Assembly: GCF_030867095.1 (NCBI RefSeq)
Contig: NC_081828.1
Location: forward strand, 3,301,001-3,365,000
Direction of reading: 5' to 3'
DNA length: 64,000 bases
Origin: Alligator mississippiensis
Lineage: Eukaryota > Chordata > Crocodylia > Alligatoridae
In this document: piece by piece, positions 22,093 through 35,090 of the stretch
Position numbering within the stretch: position 1 is the stretch's first letter
Layout of the letters: each line of letters starts with the position of its first letter
Notes under the pieces: model-generated
Database searches by the model: none
What the model saw: only the letters and a program-made list of their open reading frames with translations
Told to the model about the DNA's origin: nothing
Position numbers and translations under genes: made by a program

Positions 22093-23048
22093 CACCATCA
22101 ACAGATCTGTGCCTAGGCTGGAGGAGGAATGACCTAGTTCTGTGTATATTTTCTACGTTGGAAAAATTTGAGCATTTCTTGGACGCAGTGTTGTCCCATG
22201 TCACTTTCTTTTTTATTTTATTTTTTTAAATATGATCTACTGAGCCAGAATCTGTAGAGGGCCTGTATGTTGGGGCTCTGTTTTGTACATGTTCTTGGTA
22301 CGCTACAACCTATAGATGCGTAGAAAATGCTTCCCTCTTCTTCTTTTTTGTTCCAGTCTCAAGTGCAGAGAAACAAATGGGGACTGAGGGGCTATGGGTG
22401 CCACTCGGGCTGTCCACTTACCCTCCAGCTGGCTCTGTGATCCTCACATGGTTAGGGAATGAACAGGCCAGATAACAAGTGGCTAACTCTGCCAGCCCCT
22501 CCCTCCTGGTTTTTAAAAAAAAGTCTAGTTTTTGAGCTGACCGACTCCGGTTTGGATAGTAGCACCACTGAGCTGGTGTGTGCACAGAAGGTCATCCAGT
22601 GGTTGCAGTGGGGTGATGGATTTGCACTGAAGCAGTTGGGGGTAGGATCTGCCTTGAGTGAAGATGTGGATTTGGGAATGTCACAGTAAGCATCTGCCCA
22701 AGTTTAAGGTGGGGGCAAACCTGGCAAAACTGATCCTAACTAGAGCCAGAAACTACTGGCAGGAAGGGACTGATCTGAGTCTCACTTGTCCCTGCATCCT
22801 TGAATTATTTGGCTCGCTGCAAACCCAAGTTTCTTTCCCCTCCCCCTCCCCTTCTGCCATAGTGCCTGGCATAGCGCTGTGGCACCTTACCTTTGTCTAC
22901 CCCACTCAGCCCTGTATATTTTTTGGGGTGGCTTTTTTTTAATTTTGTTAACACTGTAAAAAAATAACTTATCTGAGCTGTAAATTATTTTCTGAAGCAG
23001 AAATGCTGGTACCTGACATGTTCCAATAAACACCTTTTTATCAAAGCT
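22093..23048 (+). other. TSPAN1: TSPAN1 3' UTR
   Basis: About 0.95 kb of AT-richer sequence with T-rich tracts follows the TGA. It ends at the first good polyadenylation signal in context. No repeat landmarks were seen in it. Confidence 0.7.
23025..23030 (+). terminator. TSPAN1 polyadenylation signal AATAAA
   Basis: AATAAA in a TTCCAATAAACACC context is followed by a TTTTTATC stretch and a GT-rich region starting about 20 bases on, fitting cleavage near 23048. Confidence 0.75.
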
Positions 23049-25840
23049 GCTGGTGCTGGGTCTCCTGGTTCTGTGCGGTGCAAGAGTGCCCATGGCTGGC
23101 TTTATCTCTGCAGCTGGTGGAGCACGGATGAGATGAGATGAGCTGGGTGTGAGTACTGCTCTGTGTTCTGTTTCCCTGTACTTTTGGCCCTGGTAATGTG
23201 GGCAGATGACCCTTGCACCTCCTTCAGGGGGTGGGGGAAAGAGTTGCTGTGCTTCCTCCTTCCTTGCTCTGGGGTAGGAGTGGGTGGATGACACAATAGC
23301 TGAAATTCCCCCCCCCCCCCCCCCCCCCCCCCCCCCATGGGTCAGCTACTCACATCTTGGGACTTCTTCAGGTTATCATCATCGTCTCATCCCTCTTTTC
23401 CTGGATCTTCCCTTATCTGAGCAATATAGTACAGTTGCACCCTCTATTTACAGCCATCCTTATCTCCCTGGGAGAGGCCTGGTTTATAGGCCCTGCCTAA
23501 GTGGTGTAGGCACCTACCTTCCCTTCCAACCAGGTGCACCCTAGGATGAGGGAGTGGGAGCACTGTTAAGGGGTGGGCACAGATAACAGTGCTGGGGAAA
23601 GCAGACATGGGTGCTGGTGGAACAGATGGAGGCAGTTTTAAGGGCTCTGGGAGTAGGCTGAGAGCTATTTTTATCTTTTATTTTCTTGGTATCTTCCCCC
23701 CTCCCCACAAGCTTCATGGCCTCACCTGCATTTAACACAAGCCAGAGCCCGGCAACACCTGCCTTCATAGCAGCCTGGGGCCTGGTGTTAGCCCTCGGGG
23801 CATGGAGCAGTTTCGGGATGAAGCAATCTCCTTGCATGCCCAGGCTGACATCATCTGCTGCCAGCTTGGGAGTGGGACGGGCCTGTGTAGCTCTCATCAT
23901 AAACCTCTGGGTGTTTTGAGGCTCCTGGGTTGGACTAGAGCCTGGGCTCTGCACTTTTTTTTTTATTTTTTATTTTACTTTTATTTATTTTTGATTTTGC
24001 TCTTGCAACCCTGTATCCTTGCTGGCACTTGAACTCCTGCAGCTTGTCTCCTTTCTTTTGAGCTCATGGCAGCTTATTTGGGGGTGGCTGGTCAGCACGT
24101 CTGGCCAGTTGTCACCTGCAGAGCAGCCAGGACCTAGCGGCTAGCTGTACGAACTGTCCGCACGTAGAGCGGACAATGGGCAGCTGGTACGACACAGAGC
24201 TGTGGGACATGGGGAGGGCACAGTGAGTGCTGGAGCATGGTAACAGCAAGTCCTGCTTGGTTGGGATCCCTCTAGGTGAGCACAAGGCTTTGCAGTCCAA
24301 AAACAGGCAGCTGTTAACCCTTTCTGTGCTGCAGCTCTGACCTGGAGTGGGTTAAATGCCTCAACTCTGCAATTCTAGCAGTGGAGGAGACTTCCCTCTC
24401 CTGTAAGCTTGAGAGTCTCTCTTCCCTTAAGCATTTGCTTGTGTTGATTGCTGGCCAACAGGTCAGACTGCTGGAGCTAGCGCTAGCTGTGCTCTTTACC
24501 CAGGCAATTGATGCTTTTACAGAGTGCAATAAATGCTCCCAGTACTGCTGCTTCCCAGGGTGACTAAACTCTCAAGCCCTCTGACCTATTGGAGGGATTT
24601 TCCCTCCCCACTTCCTGTTTATAAAATTGCCAACAAGGTGAAGCAACATGCCCAAGGTGGTAGAGAGCTCTGGGAGGTTTAATTGAAATGGCACAGCTGC
24701 CCCCACTCCCATTAAAGGACCTTGTATTTAGACTAATAGCAATGACTCAATTCCCAAAGGGAACCATCTCGAGTCACCAACAATAAATTCTCCTCTGGGT
24801 ACTCAGCCTTTCTGGAAAAGGCAAGGCCTGTTTGTACTTCAGTGCTACCCCTTGCAAGTCCCAAATGCCCACAAACTTTCCAGAGGCTTTGCCCATAGCT
24901 ATTGCATCAATTGTCATCAGTAGTACTGGCTGTGAGGTGGTGCCACACCTGCCAGGAGGCAGTGAGCAGGGAAAGGTGTCTCTCCCAGCAAAGCCAGCCA
25001 GACCTGCGCTCCTCTTTAAATAAAGAGATAAGAGGAATCCCTGCTGCTTTCATTTGGCTGAGACAATGCATTATCGGACAGCTATTGCTCTAACTGCAAA
25101 CAGACCAATTGGTGAGAGGGAGAGGAAGGGCTGATATGGGCAAGGGAGGATGCCGGCTTCACAGCCACAGACCGGATGTGTGTCTAGCTGGGAGAACAGC
25201 TCCTGCTGCAACTCAGCTCTGATCCCAGCAAGTACCTCTGGTTGCAGCTGTCCTACAAATTAATGCCCCCGGGAACCATTTCCAGGGGTTGTGGATACTG
25301 CACAGGGGGCTTTTCTTGCAAGGGCACTCGGGGAAGTGGCTCCGATATAACTGAAGGGGTGGATTGAAAGTAGATCAAGCTGAACAGTAGCAAGGGCTTG
25401 CATAAAGGCTGTGTAGGCTGTACACTCAAGGTACCTGGCATTGGGATTTATTTGCATGGGGAAACTGAGGCAGCTAGCTCCTGGATAGTGTATGGGGGAA
25501 GCTGGGGGGTCAGCTAGGCTGGTTAAGGCACAGGGGGCTGAATCCCTGTCCCTTGGCACCCAGGGCCTGGAAAACTCCTTGGACAGAAAGCCCTGGGCAG
25601 GGGTTGCTACAAGAGGAGCTGAGGGAAAGTGGAGCCTGAACAGGCTTGCTGTTCCCTTAAGAATACCCCCTCTGTCACAGCCCAGACATTGCACTGACTT
25701 CAAGGGACAAGGGTCGGCAGTGGGGGGAGATGGGATGGCCTCCGGCTGTAGCCAAAGGTCTGTCAGCCACTGACTTGTTTTGCAGCTTCAGGCTGACCCC
25801 TGCCTCAGTTTCCCCAGGCGAACAAATTGGCATCAGTGCT
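23049..25840. other. intergenic downstream of TSPAN1, no gene seen
   Basis: It holds a C29 homopolymer at 23308-23336 and a T/A-rich stretch at about 23955-24000. A MIR-like CATGCCCAAGGTGGTAGAGAG remnant is at about 24650. Nothing exon-like was found. Confidence 0.55.
23308..23336 (+). repeat. poly-C homopolymer (29 bases)
   Basis: An uninterrupted run of 29 C. Its length may be inexact because such runs are error-prone in assemblies. Confidence 0.9.
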
Positions 25841-26025
25841 GAATTTCATAGACATTAGGGCTGGAAGGGACCTCAGAAGATCATCGAGTCCAGCCCCCCT
25901 GCCCAAAGGGCAGGAAGTCAGCCGGGGTCATAGGATCCCAGCAAGATAAGCATCCAATTTTCTCTTGAAGGTGTTCAATGTAGGTGCTTGAACTACCTCT
26001 GATGGCAGGCTGTTTCAGACCTTTG
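25841..26025 (-). mobile_element. CR1 LINE 3' fragment
   Basis: Reverse-oriented CR1 tail: TCATAGA..TTAGGGCTGG, AAGGGACCTCAGAAGATCAT, CAGTCCAGCCCCCCTGCC, then TCTCTTGAAGG and a TTCAGACC end. Truncated at its 5' side, as most CR1 copies are. Confidence 0.85.
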
Positions 26026-27254
26026 TGGGGGATCAGCAGAGGAATGGAGAAATCTGGAGGGAAGGGCTAAAGATAAGGAGTTGGGAGAGAGCAGATCGCA
26101 GGGGGACAAGGCGGGCAGCTCAGGTGAGGCTGTCAGGCGATGGTGGTCCCCCCAAAGTTTATACAAAGTGTCCTTGCTTCCACTACATCCCCTGCCTACT
26201 GCTGCTCCCTTCTAGCAGCATGAGACCCGCAGGGCTAGCAGGAAGGAGATCACTTTGGGGCAGAGGTTTCCTGAATGAGCCGTGCCCGCACTGAGATGGA
26301 TTTATTTTTGGCTGGTGGCAGGTGGCGTTTGCCCCCTCTCGCCTTCTGCCGGCAGTAGATTCATTTCCTGCTCTTGGAGAAGGACCCAAGGCCTATTTTG
26401 CCATCCCGGACAGAGACCCAGCGTCAATGGGAACAGGTTGCTTGCTCATTTATCACAGCAAGATGCTGCTTCCCCACAACCAAAGTGTCTTACAAAGAAG
26501 GAGGCTGTGCACTCAGGGTTTTAGACAGGATAGACAGCTCTGGAGGGGGGGTTCCCTCTCAAGCCCTTGCTGACCTCTGGTCTAGGGATTGGGGTGGAAC
26601 TGGGGCAATTTTGGTCTCCTCTTTAAAGCTACGATGCAGCAAACACGAAGGTCAAACATCCCCCTCTTTGGGGCAGTGGATGATTAAATACGTGGGTTTG
26701 GGAACATTGCCTTTCCTGGCAATCTTGATGTTTCTACCTTCACTCAAGCCAACGGTGAGATCTCAGTGCTTCTACTCATTAATGGGTGAGCGGGCAGCTG
26801 GAATGCAGCAGCTGAGTTCGATGCACAGCCCTCTGCACCTCCGCTCCAGCCACGTGTGTCCAAACGCTGGCTCGCAGGCCGTTTCCTATCGGCCGTGGGC
26901 TGCCGTATGCTTGGTATGGTGTCTGCGTCACACGGACTGATCCGCCGGAAAACCCAGAGCCTGCCCTCCTGCAGAGGGACGTGGACCAGCTCCCCCACAA
27001 AATAATCCTGGAAGGCTCCAGAGAGGAAGAGGGAGATGAGAACGGCATGACCCTAAGCTTCGATGCAGCGCAACACTCATGACGTCCAGCCCAGAAGTCA
27101 CCGGGCAACAGGATCTGGCCCCTCAAGGCACGTCTGGCTGGTGATAGCAGCTCTCTGACACAGCATTTTTTCCATTTCCTAATGTACAGCACCACGCGCG
27201 CTGTCACAAGCAGCAGGAGCTGAGTCACTGGCCTGCTCTCAGAGCCCACAGAGT
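26026..27254. other. intergenic, no gene seen
   Basis: No repeat landmark or exon recognised. Open frames are short and unlike known proteins. Confidence 0.5.
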
Positions 27255-27545
27255 AGGGGTATATATTCACATATATAAAATTTCACTCCAATGACCAAAT
27301 CAGTTCCAGATTCAGTTGGGCAAAGCCCAATAGTCCAGTTCCAAATGTGGCTGAGCAGAGCTCAGTCGTTCACGGCTGCTCCAAATCCATGGCAGGCGTC
27401 CTACATGCAAGCCCCGAGCCCGGAGACCTTGGGTTTCAGATGCCCCCCAAGTCTCACTTGCCAAAAGGCCGGGGGGGGAGGGGGGGGAGCATGAATGCAG
27501 TCCCCCATTGCCACAAAATAGTGCAGGGGTTAGCCTGTCCAGAGC
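27255..27545 (+). repeat. unnamed dispersed repeat R2, copy 1
   Basis: Shared with 37245-37530 in the same orientation. Landmarks in order are CCAAATCAG, TTCCAAATCC, GGCAGGCGTCCTACATGCA, GGAGACCTTGGG, AGATGCCCCC and CTCACTTGCC. The best 70 bases look about 80 per cent identical by eye. A G-rich run (GGGGGGGGAGGGGGGGGG-type) at about 27472-27489 lies inside this copy. No family recognised. Confidence 0.6.
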
Positions 27546-27677
27546 ACAAGGGAAACATGGCATCTCTCCTGCCCGCGGTTATGAAACAAGCCCACACCCC
27601 CCCAGTAGCAGCGAGTATCAGAATAAAAAAGCAGCGGTTGCATTTTCAGAGGGAAACCTGGCACAGGCAGAAAGCTA

Positions 27678-28010
27678 ATCATAGGATCATAGACGATGAG
27701 GGTGGGAAGGGACCTCAGGAAAGCATCCGGTCCAACCCCCTGCTCCAAGCAGGGCCAGCTCCAACTACATCATCCCGGCTGTTGAGCCAGACCTTACAAA
27801 CCCCCAAGGAGGGAGATTTCACAACCTCTCTACGTAACCTGCTCCAGCGCTTCCCCACCCTCCTAGTGTAAAAGTTTTTCTTAGTATCCAACCTCAACTT
27901 CCCTTGCTGCAGCTTGAGCCCATTGCTCCTTGTCCTGTCATCTGCCCCCACTGAGACCAGCCCAGCTCCATCTTCTTTGCAGCCTCCCTGCAGGGAGTTG
28001 GAGGCTTCAT
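27678..28010 (-). mobile_element. CR1 LINE 3' fragment
   Basis: Reverse-oriented CR1 tail of about 330 bases: ATCATAGACGATGAGGG, GTCCAACCCCCTGCTCCAAG, TACATCATCCCGGC, TTTTTCTTAGTATCCAACCT and CATTGCTCCTTGTCCTGTCA. 5'-truncated, and one of the better preserved copies here. Confidence 0.9.
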
Positions 28011-29792
28011 CTTCTAGGAAACGAGATCCCGGAGTGAAGGCAGAGTAAGCCCAGGAAGGAAAGCCCTCTCCACCACCCCAGAGCTCCAGCAAAGTACGTG
28101 CCTCTACCAAGGGAAGAGCACGGTTAGCTCCTTGTGACTCAGGTCCTTTCATGCCTCCCTAGTGTCTCTGCACTTCCTGACTGGGGAAAGTGCATCAGGA
28201 GGAGAAATCCCACCAAAAGTTCGTCCTCCAGCTCAGCTGAAAATGCCAAATCACCCAAAGCCTCCTGAAGACAGCGGTGACACAGCCACTGGCACTCAAG
28301 GGTGGTGGGGCTGGGGGCCAAGGAGGTCACTTAGCCTCTGGAGCCAGCCTGGCACAGACAGAGTGGCATGCCTGCCTGCTAAGGATGCTAAGTGGGGCTT
28401 TGCTCCAGGAGCCTTTGTGATGGTTGTCTTGTAGCAGCAAGCACAACCGGCAAGGGAAGGGGGTGGAAGACAAGGGGCAGGTAAGTTTTACTCAGTTGAC
28501 AACATCTCACCAAACTTTCTCTTTATCTTGGCTGCCTGACTTCTCACCCCATCTGAGATGTGGCTTTGGAGAGGGGACAGGCCAGGGAACTCATATATCA
28601 AGGCACCCAAGACCGCAGATGGGGTCTAGAGTCCAAAGGCTGGCCTGAAAGACCCTGCCATGTGCCTAGGGGAATCCTCTCCCCTCCCTTTCTTGAAGGA
28701 GGAACAGGAGATCAGACAATCACTGTGGACCAGGACGAACCAGGGGGTGGGTCATAGCTGCTCCATGGGGCACCATGTGGGGCATGAATGTCCTCCCAGA
28801 TACCTGCAGCCCATTACTCTGCTACTCAAGGGGCTGCCCCGAACTTGTGGGCACCTCCTGCAGTACCCTAGAGGAGAAGACACGGGTCTCACTGCCTTTC
28901 TGGCCTGGTATTTTCACCATTATATGGGGGCAAAGGGGGTGGCAGGCTGTGACCGCTGACTCTCGTAGGGCACTTGTACACGCCACGATAGATGCCACCT
29001 GGATTCGAAACATCCATAAAGGTCTGAAGCATTCAGAGGGGGGTGCTCAGCTCAAGCCAGGTTAAAAGCTACGACAACAGGTGTCCGCCAGGCTTTCCAG
29101 CCCAGCGTCTCGCAGCACGGGGCTGTGGTAGGCATCGCTATTCCCCATTTGAACTGGAGGCAATGCAAAGAGCCAAGGAGTGGAGCAGAGGCAGGGCAGG
29201 AGCCAGCCCCAGCAGAAGGGTGGCTGGGTGGCAATGGCTAAGATCCTCATCTTGGGACAATCTGCACATAAATCTCATCCCTATTGTGACCGGGACTGTA
29301 AGTGAGTCCATGAGTCACTCCTTACTTCCATCTGAGCCAGGCCCGTTGCTGGCGGGGTCAGGCTCCGCTTTCCCAGACTCTCCAGCCCACCAAGGTTTCC
29401 TGGGAGGAATCCGAGCCAGAGGGACCTTCCTGGAGCATCCCAGTTCATGTGACCTTCCTTGTGTCTTGCCCGTTAGTCATTTCCCACCCCACCATCCCAA
29501 AGTTTGCAGGAAGGAAAGCGAAGAACCTCAACCTCAGCTTCCTGAAACGGTTGCCTGCTGGCGATGCTCTCAAAGAGGAAGCTTGAGGGGCAAATCAAAA
29601 GGCCCCAGGAAACATGTCTGGTGTCAACATTTTGCAACTTTGGAAGGTGCCTATAGTGAGACCCCCCCCGGCCCACCCCAAACTCCTCATTTCAAATCAC
29701 CCGGTGACAGCATAGCCCATTGGAGAGCAAAGTAAGAGAGCAGGCCTGGCAGTGCCCATTGACCCCCCATAGGTGATCAAGCTACAGCTGTG
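28011..29792. other. intergenic, no gene seen
   Basis: No exon or repeat family recognised. Confidence 0.5.
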
Positions 29793-30047
29793 TTATTTAT
29801 GCCACGTCCCTATCCACACCCATGGTAAACCGGTTCCCAGAGGTACAATAAGAGGCTTATAAACAGGCTTGTTCTTTCCTGGTGCTTTGAAGGTGGCTGC
29901 AATGACCTCAGTGATTGCTTTAGTGCTGCCTCTGACTCTCCTATTTATGTCACCGGTTTCCTCTATTTTCACGTCAGGGGCATTAATCACATCACAGATC
30001 AGCTGCTTCTGCCCCCTCCTCGCTTCAGCATGTGCCCTTTGGAGCAT
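29793..30047 (-). other. unrecognised 84-codon reading frame
   Basis: The frame reads like real protein in places, unlike its GC-driven neighbours: LICDVINAPDVKIEETGD is followed by a Lys/Ala/Thr-rich part and KPLIVPLGTG. A second stretch at about 30455-30500, also minus, shows about two-thirds base identity over 45 bases around the LICD part. I do not recognise the family. It may be an old repeat or mobile-element remnant, or chance. No function is proposed. Confidence 0.25.
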
Positions 30048-30529
30048 CGGTCTTGGGACATGAAGTGTTTGCGTGCAACACTGCTCCAGGCCTGGAGTTC
30101 CCTGCTGCGAGTCAAGGACCCTGTACTGCCAAGAGCCAACAGGGCACCTCCTGTAGCATTAAAAAAAGGGGTTACGGCCCAGCACTTCTGGACTTTCTCA
30201 GAGTTTTGCCTCGGTGTTGCTCACAGATCTCCCAAAGTAGCCTGCTGTAACACCAGGGGTTTAGTGCCATTAGTACGAATCTGACACAGTGAGATCAGGC
30301 TCATGCGCGATTATGCTATACAGCTCTGATTTAGTTAGTCTATAAGGTGCAAACCCACCCTGCCTTCTGCTAGAACGTTACAATCTCCCCGGGGGTGGGC
30401 AATTCTGCTGCTCTCACCCTTTTTACTGCTCAGCTGAATATTTGCTTTGGGTCTTTTCACATCCAGGGCTGTAGTCATGTCACAGATTAGCTTCCAGACT
30501 CGTCATGGCTGTTTTGCTCCCCACTTCCC

Positions 30530-32540
30530 TGGCCTAGCCCAAGCAGGGCTTCTTGCGTTTCAAACACCGCAGGGCTGGAAACCACATTTCCACTGCGGTA
30601 TGAAACAAACCATAGGGGAATGCTCCTATTGTTGAGTTCTTGGTCTCTGAAAGGGATCAGCTCCTGTCCACGCTTGCTGGCAGACTAACTAGGTTGCACC
30701 CTGAGAGCCCTGGCACTACTGAACACCTCTGCCGCTTCAGTCTTTTAAGACCATCAGTTGAGATCTTATAAGCAACACCCCCAAAGTTACAGCCTCAGTC
30801 TCCCGGTGAAGTGCTGATGGGATCCTCCCCACTAGATAGAGGGAGGAAACTGAGGCAGATAGAGGGGAAATGGTTGGATCAAACTGATGGGGGGAAGCTA
30901 ATGCTGGAATTGAGATTTCCTAACTTCCACTGGGAGCGACAGCAAGCGACGGCACGGGGCAATCGCCAGGGGACCAGGAAGAAGGACAGGTGTTTCTCAG
31001 GACAGGTGTAGCAGCTGCAATTTGGGCTCAAACTGAGCGAGGGCCATCGAAGTAAGAACACAAGCTGGAGCTGACCCGCACAGCTCTCCACCACACTGGG
31101 GTGTGTGAGCGATTGCCCACGCTCCCCTGTGGGTCACAGATGCACTCTCCTCCTCTGTAGTCTGACGTGCACAGTGCAAGGCACGTGCATGTGCAAATCC
31201 CTACTGCTGCTTTTGAGTGTGCGTGCAGCCCTGGTCCCATGCTCTGCCTTGAGGAAGAGACAAATAGGCTTCAGGGCGCTGAGAGTTGAAGGGATGAATA
31301 GAGCCTGGGCTGGATGTGAACATCTGGCTCTTGGCGTGTGCTGTGCTGGAGTGTGCAGCCCCGAGGGAGAGGGGAGGGGAGGAGGCTGCTTTTTAACCTG
31401 CTCAGGAAGGAGTCTCTGACCTCCAGCCCCACCACGGGGCACCCATGCTCCCGTACCTGCCGTGGGTCCTATCTGGAGTTGCATATGCAGAATGGACGGT
31501 CCAAGAGACGCCCCAAATGTCAGGTCTGGGCCCTCGATGACTCCCCAGAGCTTGAACATCTGGACCTGGATCCACAAAGCACAGACAGGGCCCTCCCGGG
31601 GGTCCCAGCTGCATGGCAGGGGAGCGACCTCCTCATTGCTCCAACCTGAGCTGGATCCCCAGTTGTCACCATAAAGACAGCCACATCTTAGCACAAGCCT
31701 GGCTGAGCCCCCAACGCCTCTGGTTCGATCCTGCCCACTTCCCCCTTTGCCTTGCGTGCTGCTTTGCCGGGCAGTGCCTGGACAAAAGAGGAAGAGGTGG
31801 TTGAGCTGCAAAGGCAGGGCAGGGAGGGATGTTTGGGGTGGCTGGGTTCAGTCCCTGGGCATGTTGGGGCACTTGCGGGCTGCAGCCTTGTGGGTAGAAA
31901 GCAAGGTCCCAGCTGGAAGGGGGTAGAAATGGGGTCGGACACACTTAGGGTGCAGGCAGGGCTTTTCATAGAGCTGCCCCCCAGTGCTCCTGCACCAGTT
32001 CCCTAAGCCAGGCCACGCAGCCCACCTGCCGGAGCACAGGCTGGGCTATCGGTGCATGGAGCTAGCTCCGTGCCCTGCAGCCTGCCCTGCTCCAGGCAAG
32101 GTTGCCAACCCTTCAGGATTGCCCCGGAGTCTCCAGGAAATAGATATAAATCTCCAGGAGATGCTGAGAGTCACCTTGGAGATAAATGATAGGGCATTCA
32201 TTAAAATAATGTTGAATCTGATGTATACAGGAGTCCAGTAGGTTTTTAAAATGTCCTAGTAGTCGTGTGCATTTGCCTTCCTGATATAGTCTGTGCACCG
32301 TGCAACACAAGCATGCGGGCGCGTTCGTGCCATGTGTGCTGGGCACGTTGGACATGCAGTTTCTATAAGGTAAATACAAGAACACTTGATTTTAAGTTTA
32401 ATTAATGAGTTTTTGCTGTATAAGGGTATTAGGATGTTATTTAATTTTTAAAGAAAAATTAATGCACGCGTGCATGCAGACCCACAAACATTTAAACGTG
32501 TATTTACAAGCAAAGCATCCCTAACCCGATCTCAGGGGTG
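30530..32540. other. intergenic, no gene seen
   Basis: A MIR-like GAGGAAACTGAGGCAGATAG word occurs at about 30842. The rest shows no repeat landmark or exon. Confidence 0.5.
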
Positions 32541-32542
32541 TA

Positions 32543-32680
32543 GGTTGTAGCCATGTTGGTCTAAGGACACGGGCAGACAAGGTTCGTTGGGTCAGTCCGA
32601 TAACTTTTATTAGACCAACTAATAAAAAGACTGGCCTAATAAAAGATATCACCTTTCCCCATGGACCTCGTTGGCCTAAC
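32543..32680. mobile_element. Penelope-like terminal repeat, short palindromic copy
   Basis: GGTTGTAGCCATGTTGGTCT, GGGCAGACAAGGTTC and TTTTATTAGACCAACT are followed by CTAATAAAAGATATCACC, the reverse complement of the same part. A compact version of the head-to-head arrangement at 13041. Confidence 0.6.
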
Positions 32681-32848
32681 CAAACCTCACTTTTTAAAAA
32701 CAAGGTTCACATTACAACTTGAGATTTTGCAATCTTGTTTATTTATGCAATAGGCTTCAAATATGAAATGATGATTCATACGACGTTCCTTATTTCCACT
32801 GCAGCAAAAACAACGGGGCCGTAGCAAATGAATCTTAGAGCACAGTAA

Positions 32849-32930
32849 ATCAGTCATTAATGTCATTACGTCATGAGATGAAACATCCCAGAATAGATTC
32901 AGTCATTAATGTCATGAGATGAAACCTCCC
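32849..32930 (+). repeat. short direct duplication with a CRE-like insert
   Basis: CAGTCATTAATGTCA followed by TGAGATGAAAC occurs twice, about 48 bases apart. The first copy has eight extra bases creating TTACGTCA. Confidence 0.7.
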
Positions 32931-34900
32931 GAGCTGGCAATGCTGGCTCCAGGCTCAGCAACATCCAGCACTTGCCAGGCCAGAGCTGCAAGGAAACACG
33001 TCCCTGGGGGTTGCAGACCCTACCTGTGGCTTCGAGTGGGGTAGCCACAAGCCACGGGCTGGGGACCATTGCTCCGTCTCAGTGGCTGCTATGGGGCAAG
33101 GGGGTTGGAAAGCCACGTGGTGGACACCACAGACAAGCAGTGACCTCCTGGATGGAGCATTTGTGGCCTCCCAGCTGCAGGCCAGAGGGGCAGGGAGGAT
33201 GGGGCTGCTTGCTGCCCCATGGGAGACCAAGGGGGAGAGGAAATGAAGGAAAGGAGCCGTGGCTGGGAGGATCATGCTCCCGCCCCGATACCAGGCTGAC
33301 ACAGGGTGTGTTGTAAGGGAGGGGAAAACTGCTGGGGGCAAGAACATTTCCTTATTGCCCTGGGGCACAGGCCCCTGGAGCCAGGATTACTGCAAAGTAT
33401 TTCCTGGTCAGCGGACGGGGAAAGGGGATGTTCAAAATTGCTCCGTCACTGTCACGTAGGAAATCCCCTGGGCGAGGAGGGAGAGGGGTCCCTGAGCACG
33501 GGGCTGCTTCCTCCCCTCGTGCTCCTCTACCGCCCAGCACCTGGGCATCCCAGGGCATTGCTTCAGCTGCGATGCACGGAAGGGTGGTAGATATTTGCTT
33601 TCAGCAGCCCTGCCTTACAAGTCACCATGCAAATCAGCACCTCCCTGCCTGCCCCAATAGAGTTTTTCACGAGCACGTTCTGCGCTGGGGCAGGGACAAA
33701 TACAGGGGCCCAAAGAAACGCCTTCCTCCTTGCATTCAGCCAAGCCCGCAGGCTTGGATGGGAGAATGCAGACACCGGACCCGTCTTTGCAACACCTGCA
33801 AGCTGCCAGAGCCTTCTGGGTGCTCTTATACACCCCAAATGTAGGGGAATGTGGACCACAATAGAGAACAAGGAAGCTTTTAGTCAATACAGCCCACAGG
33901 CCAATGCCAAAACCAGGGGGGCCACCTACTAGCTGGAAACAGATTTGCATATGTGTACCTAGGCTCCTGTGTTTGCCGTTGCTAGCGCATGTTAGCAGTA
34001 TTTTGTATACCCGTTTCTTGAGTTGGAAAGGGCAGCCGTAGCATTGCCTAACAGCGAAGGCCGGGGGGGGTTGTTACACGATACAACTCAAACACCATCA
34101 ATTATCTGAGATTTAAAAAGCAGAAAAAGGCCTGTCAAATCCTTGCCAAGAGCTCCATGCAAATAGGACAAGAAGCCAACACCTGCCCGGTTGCGGTTCA
34201 CAGCCAAAGGGCCGGGCTCCAGGACTGGGTTACTGGCCTCGTCCCTGGGAAGGAGACGGGGTGGGGGGACATTTATGGGCCCTGACCAGTGCAGACCGAG
34301 GAAGGCAAGCAGGGCAGAAAGCAGAGCCAGGCCAGTTAGTGTTGCTGGCAAAGCCACGTACTTGGGTGCATTGTTGGCTTGTGGTCTTTGCACCATTCAA
34401 CTGGCAGCATCGTCTCACCAGCAGCTGGAAATGCCAGGAGTGGCGAGGGCCCATCCCAGCCCCCTCTTTTACTCGGGTAACACCCTCCAGTGCAGCCTGG
34501 GACCGGAGACTTTGGCTTTCCCTCTGGGAAATACCAGGAACGTCCCTTCTTCCCTGTCCCTACTTCGGGATTGAGGCTGCAGGTGCTGTAGGGCAGGGAC
34601 CGACACTCCTGCGTGTTTGCCCAGTGCCCAGAGTCAGCCCGACAGACATGACTATAACAAAGAGCCATGTACCCCTTACATAATCCATAGGATCACACCG
34701 GACCAGCCTCCAAGCCAGCACAGGCATGCTATTGCCAGTGCTCCTCCTGGTGCACAGGTGTTCGCACAAAGCAAGTGGCACTCCTACTCCTGCCCGTGAA
34801 ACCAGGCTCTGCCCGGCTGTTTGACGGGGCAGCTGGGATTTGCTGGGGTTTAGCCATGTGGACAGCATAGTACTAGAGCGTGAGCTTATGGCTTCTTATT
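32931..34900. other. intergenic, no gene seen
   Basis: No repeat family or exon recognised. A perfect octamer-type ATTTGCAT lies at 33943-33950. Confidence 0.5.
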
Positions 34901-34901
34901 G

Positions 34902-35090
34902 ACTCATAGAAAATGAGGGCTGGAAGGATGCTCAGGAGTCACATCTAGTCCAACCCCCTGCTCCAAGCAGGACCAGCCCCAACTACATCATCCCAGCCAA
35001 GGCTTTGTCCAGACTAGTCTTCAAAACCTCCAAGGATGGAGACTCCACCACCTCTCTGGGTAACCTGTTCCAGTGCTTCACCCCCCTCCT
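34902..35090 (-). mobile_element. CR1 LINE 3' fragment
   Basis: TCATAGAAAATGAGGGCTGG, ATCTAGTCCAACCCCCTGC, CATCATCCCAGCCAAGGC and CAAGGATGGAGACTCCACC are reverse-oriented CR1 tail landmarks. The 5' side is truncated near 35090. Confidence 0.9.

Noticed and set aside
22201-22240. T/A-rich stretch in the TSPAN1 3' UTR as an early poly(A) site
   Set aside because: No AATAAA or close variant lies in suitable spacing; the signal at 23025 is much better.
33943-33950. Octamer-type POU site
   Set aside because: A single eight-base match in 34 kb of intergenic DNA is expected by chance.
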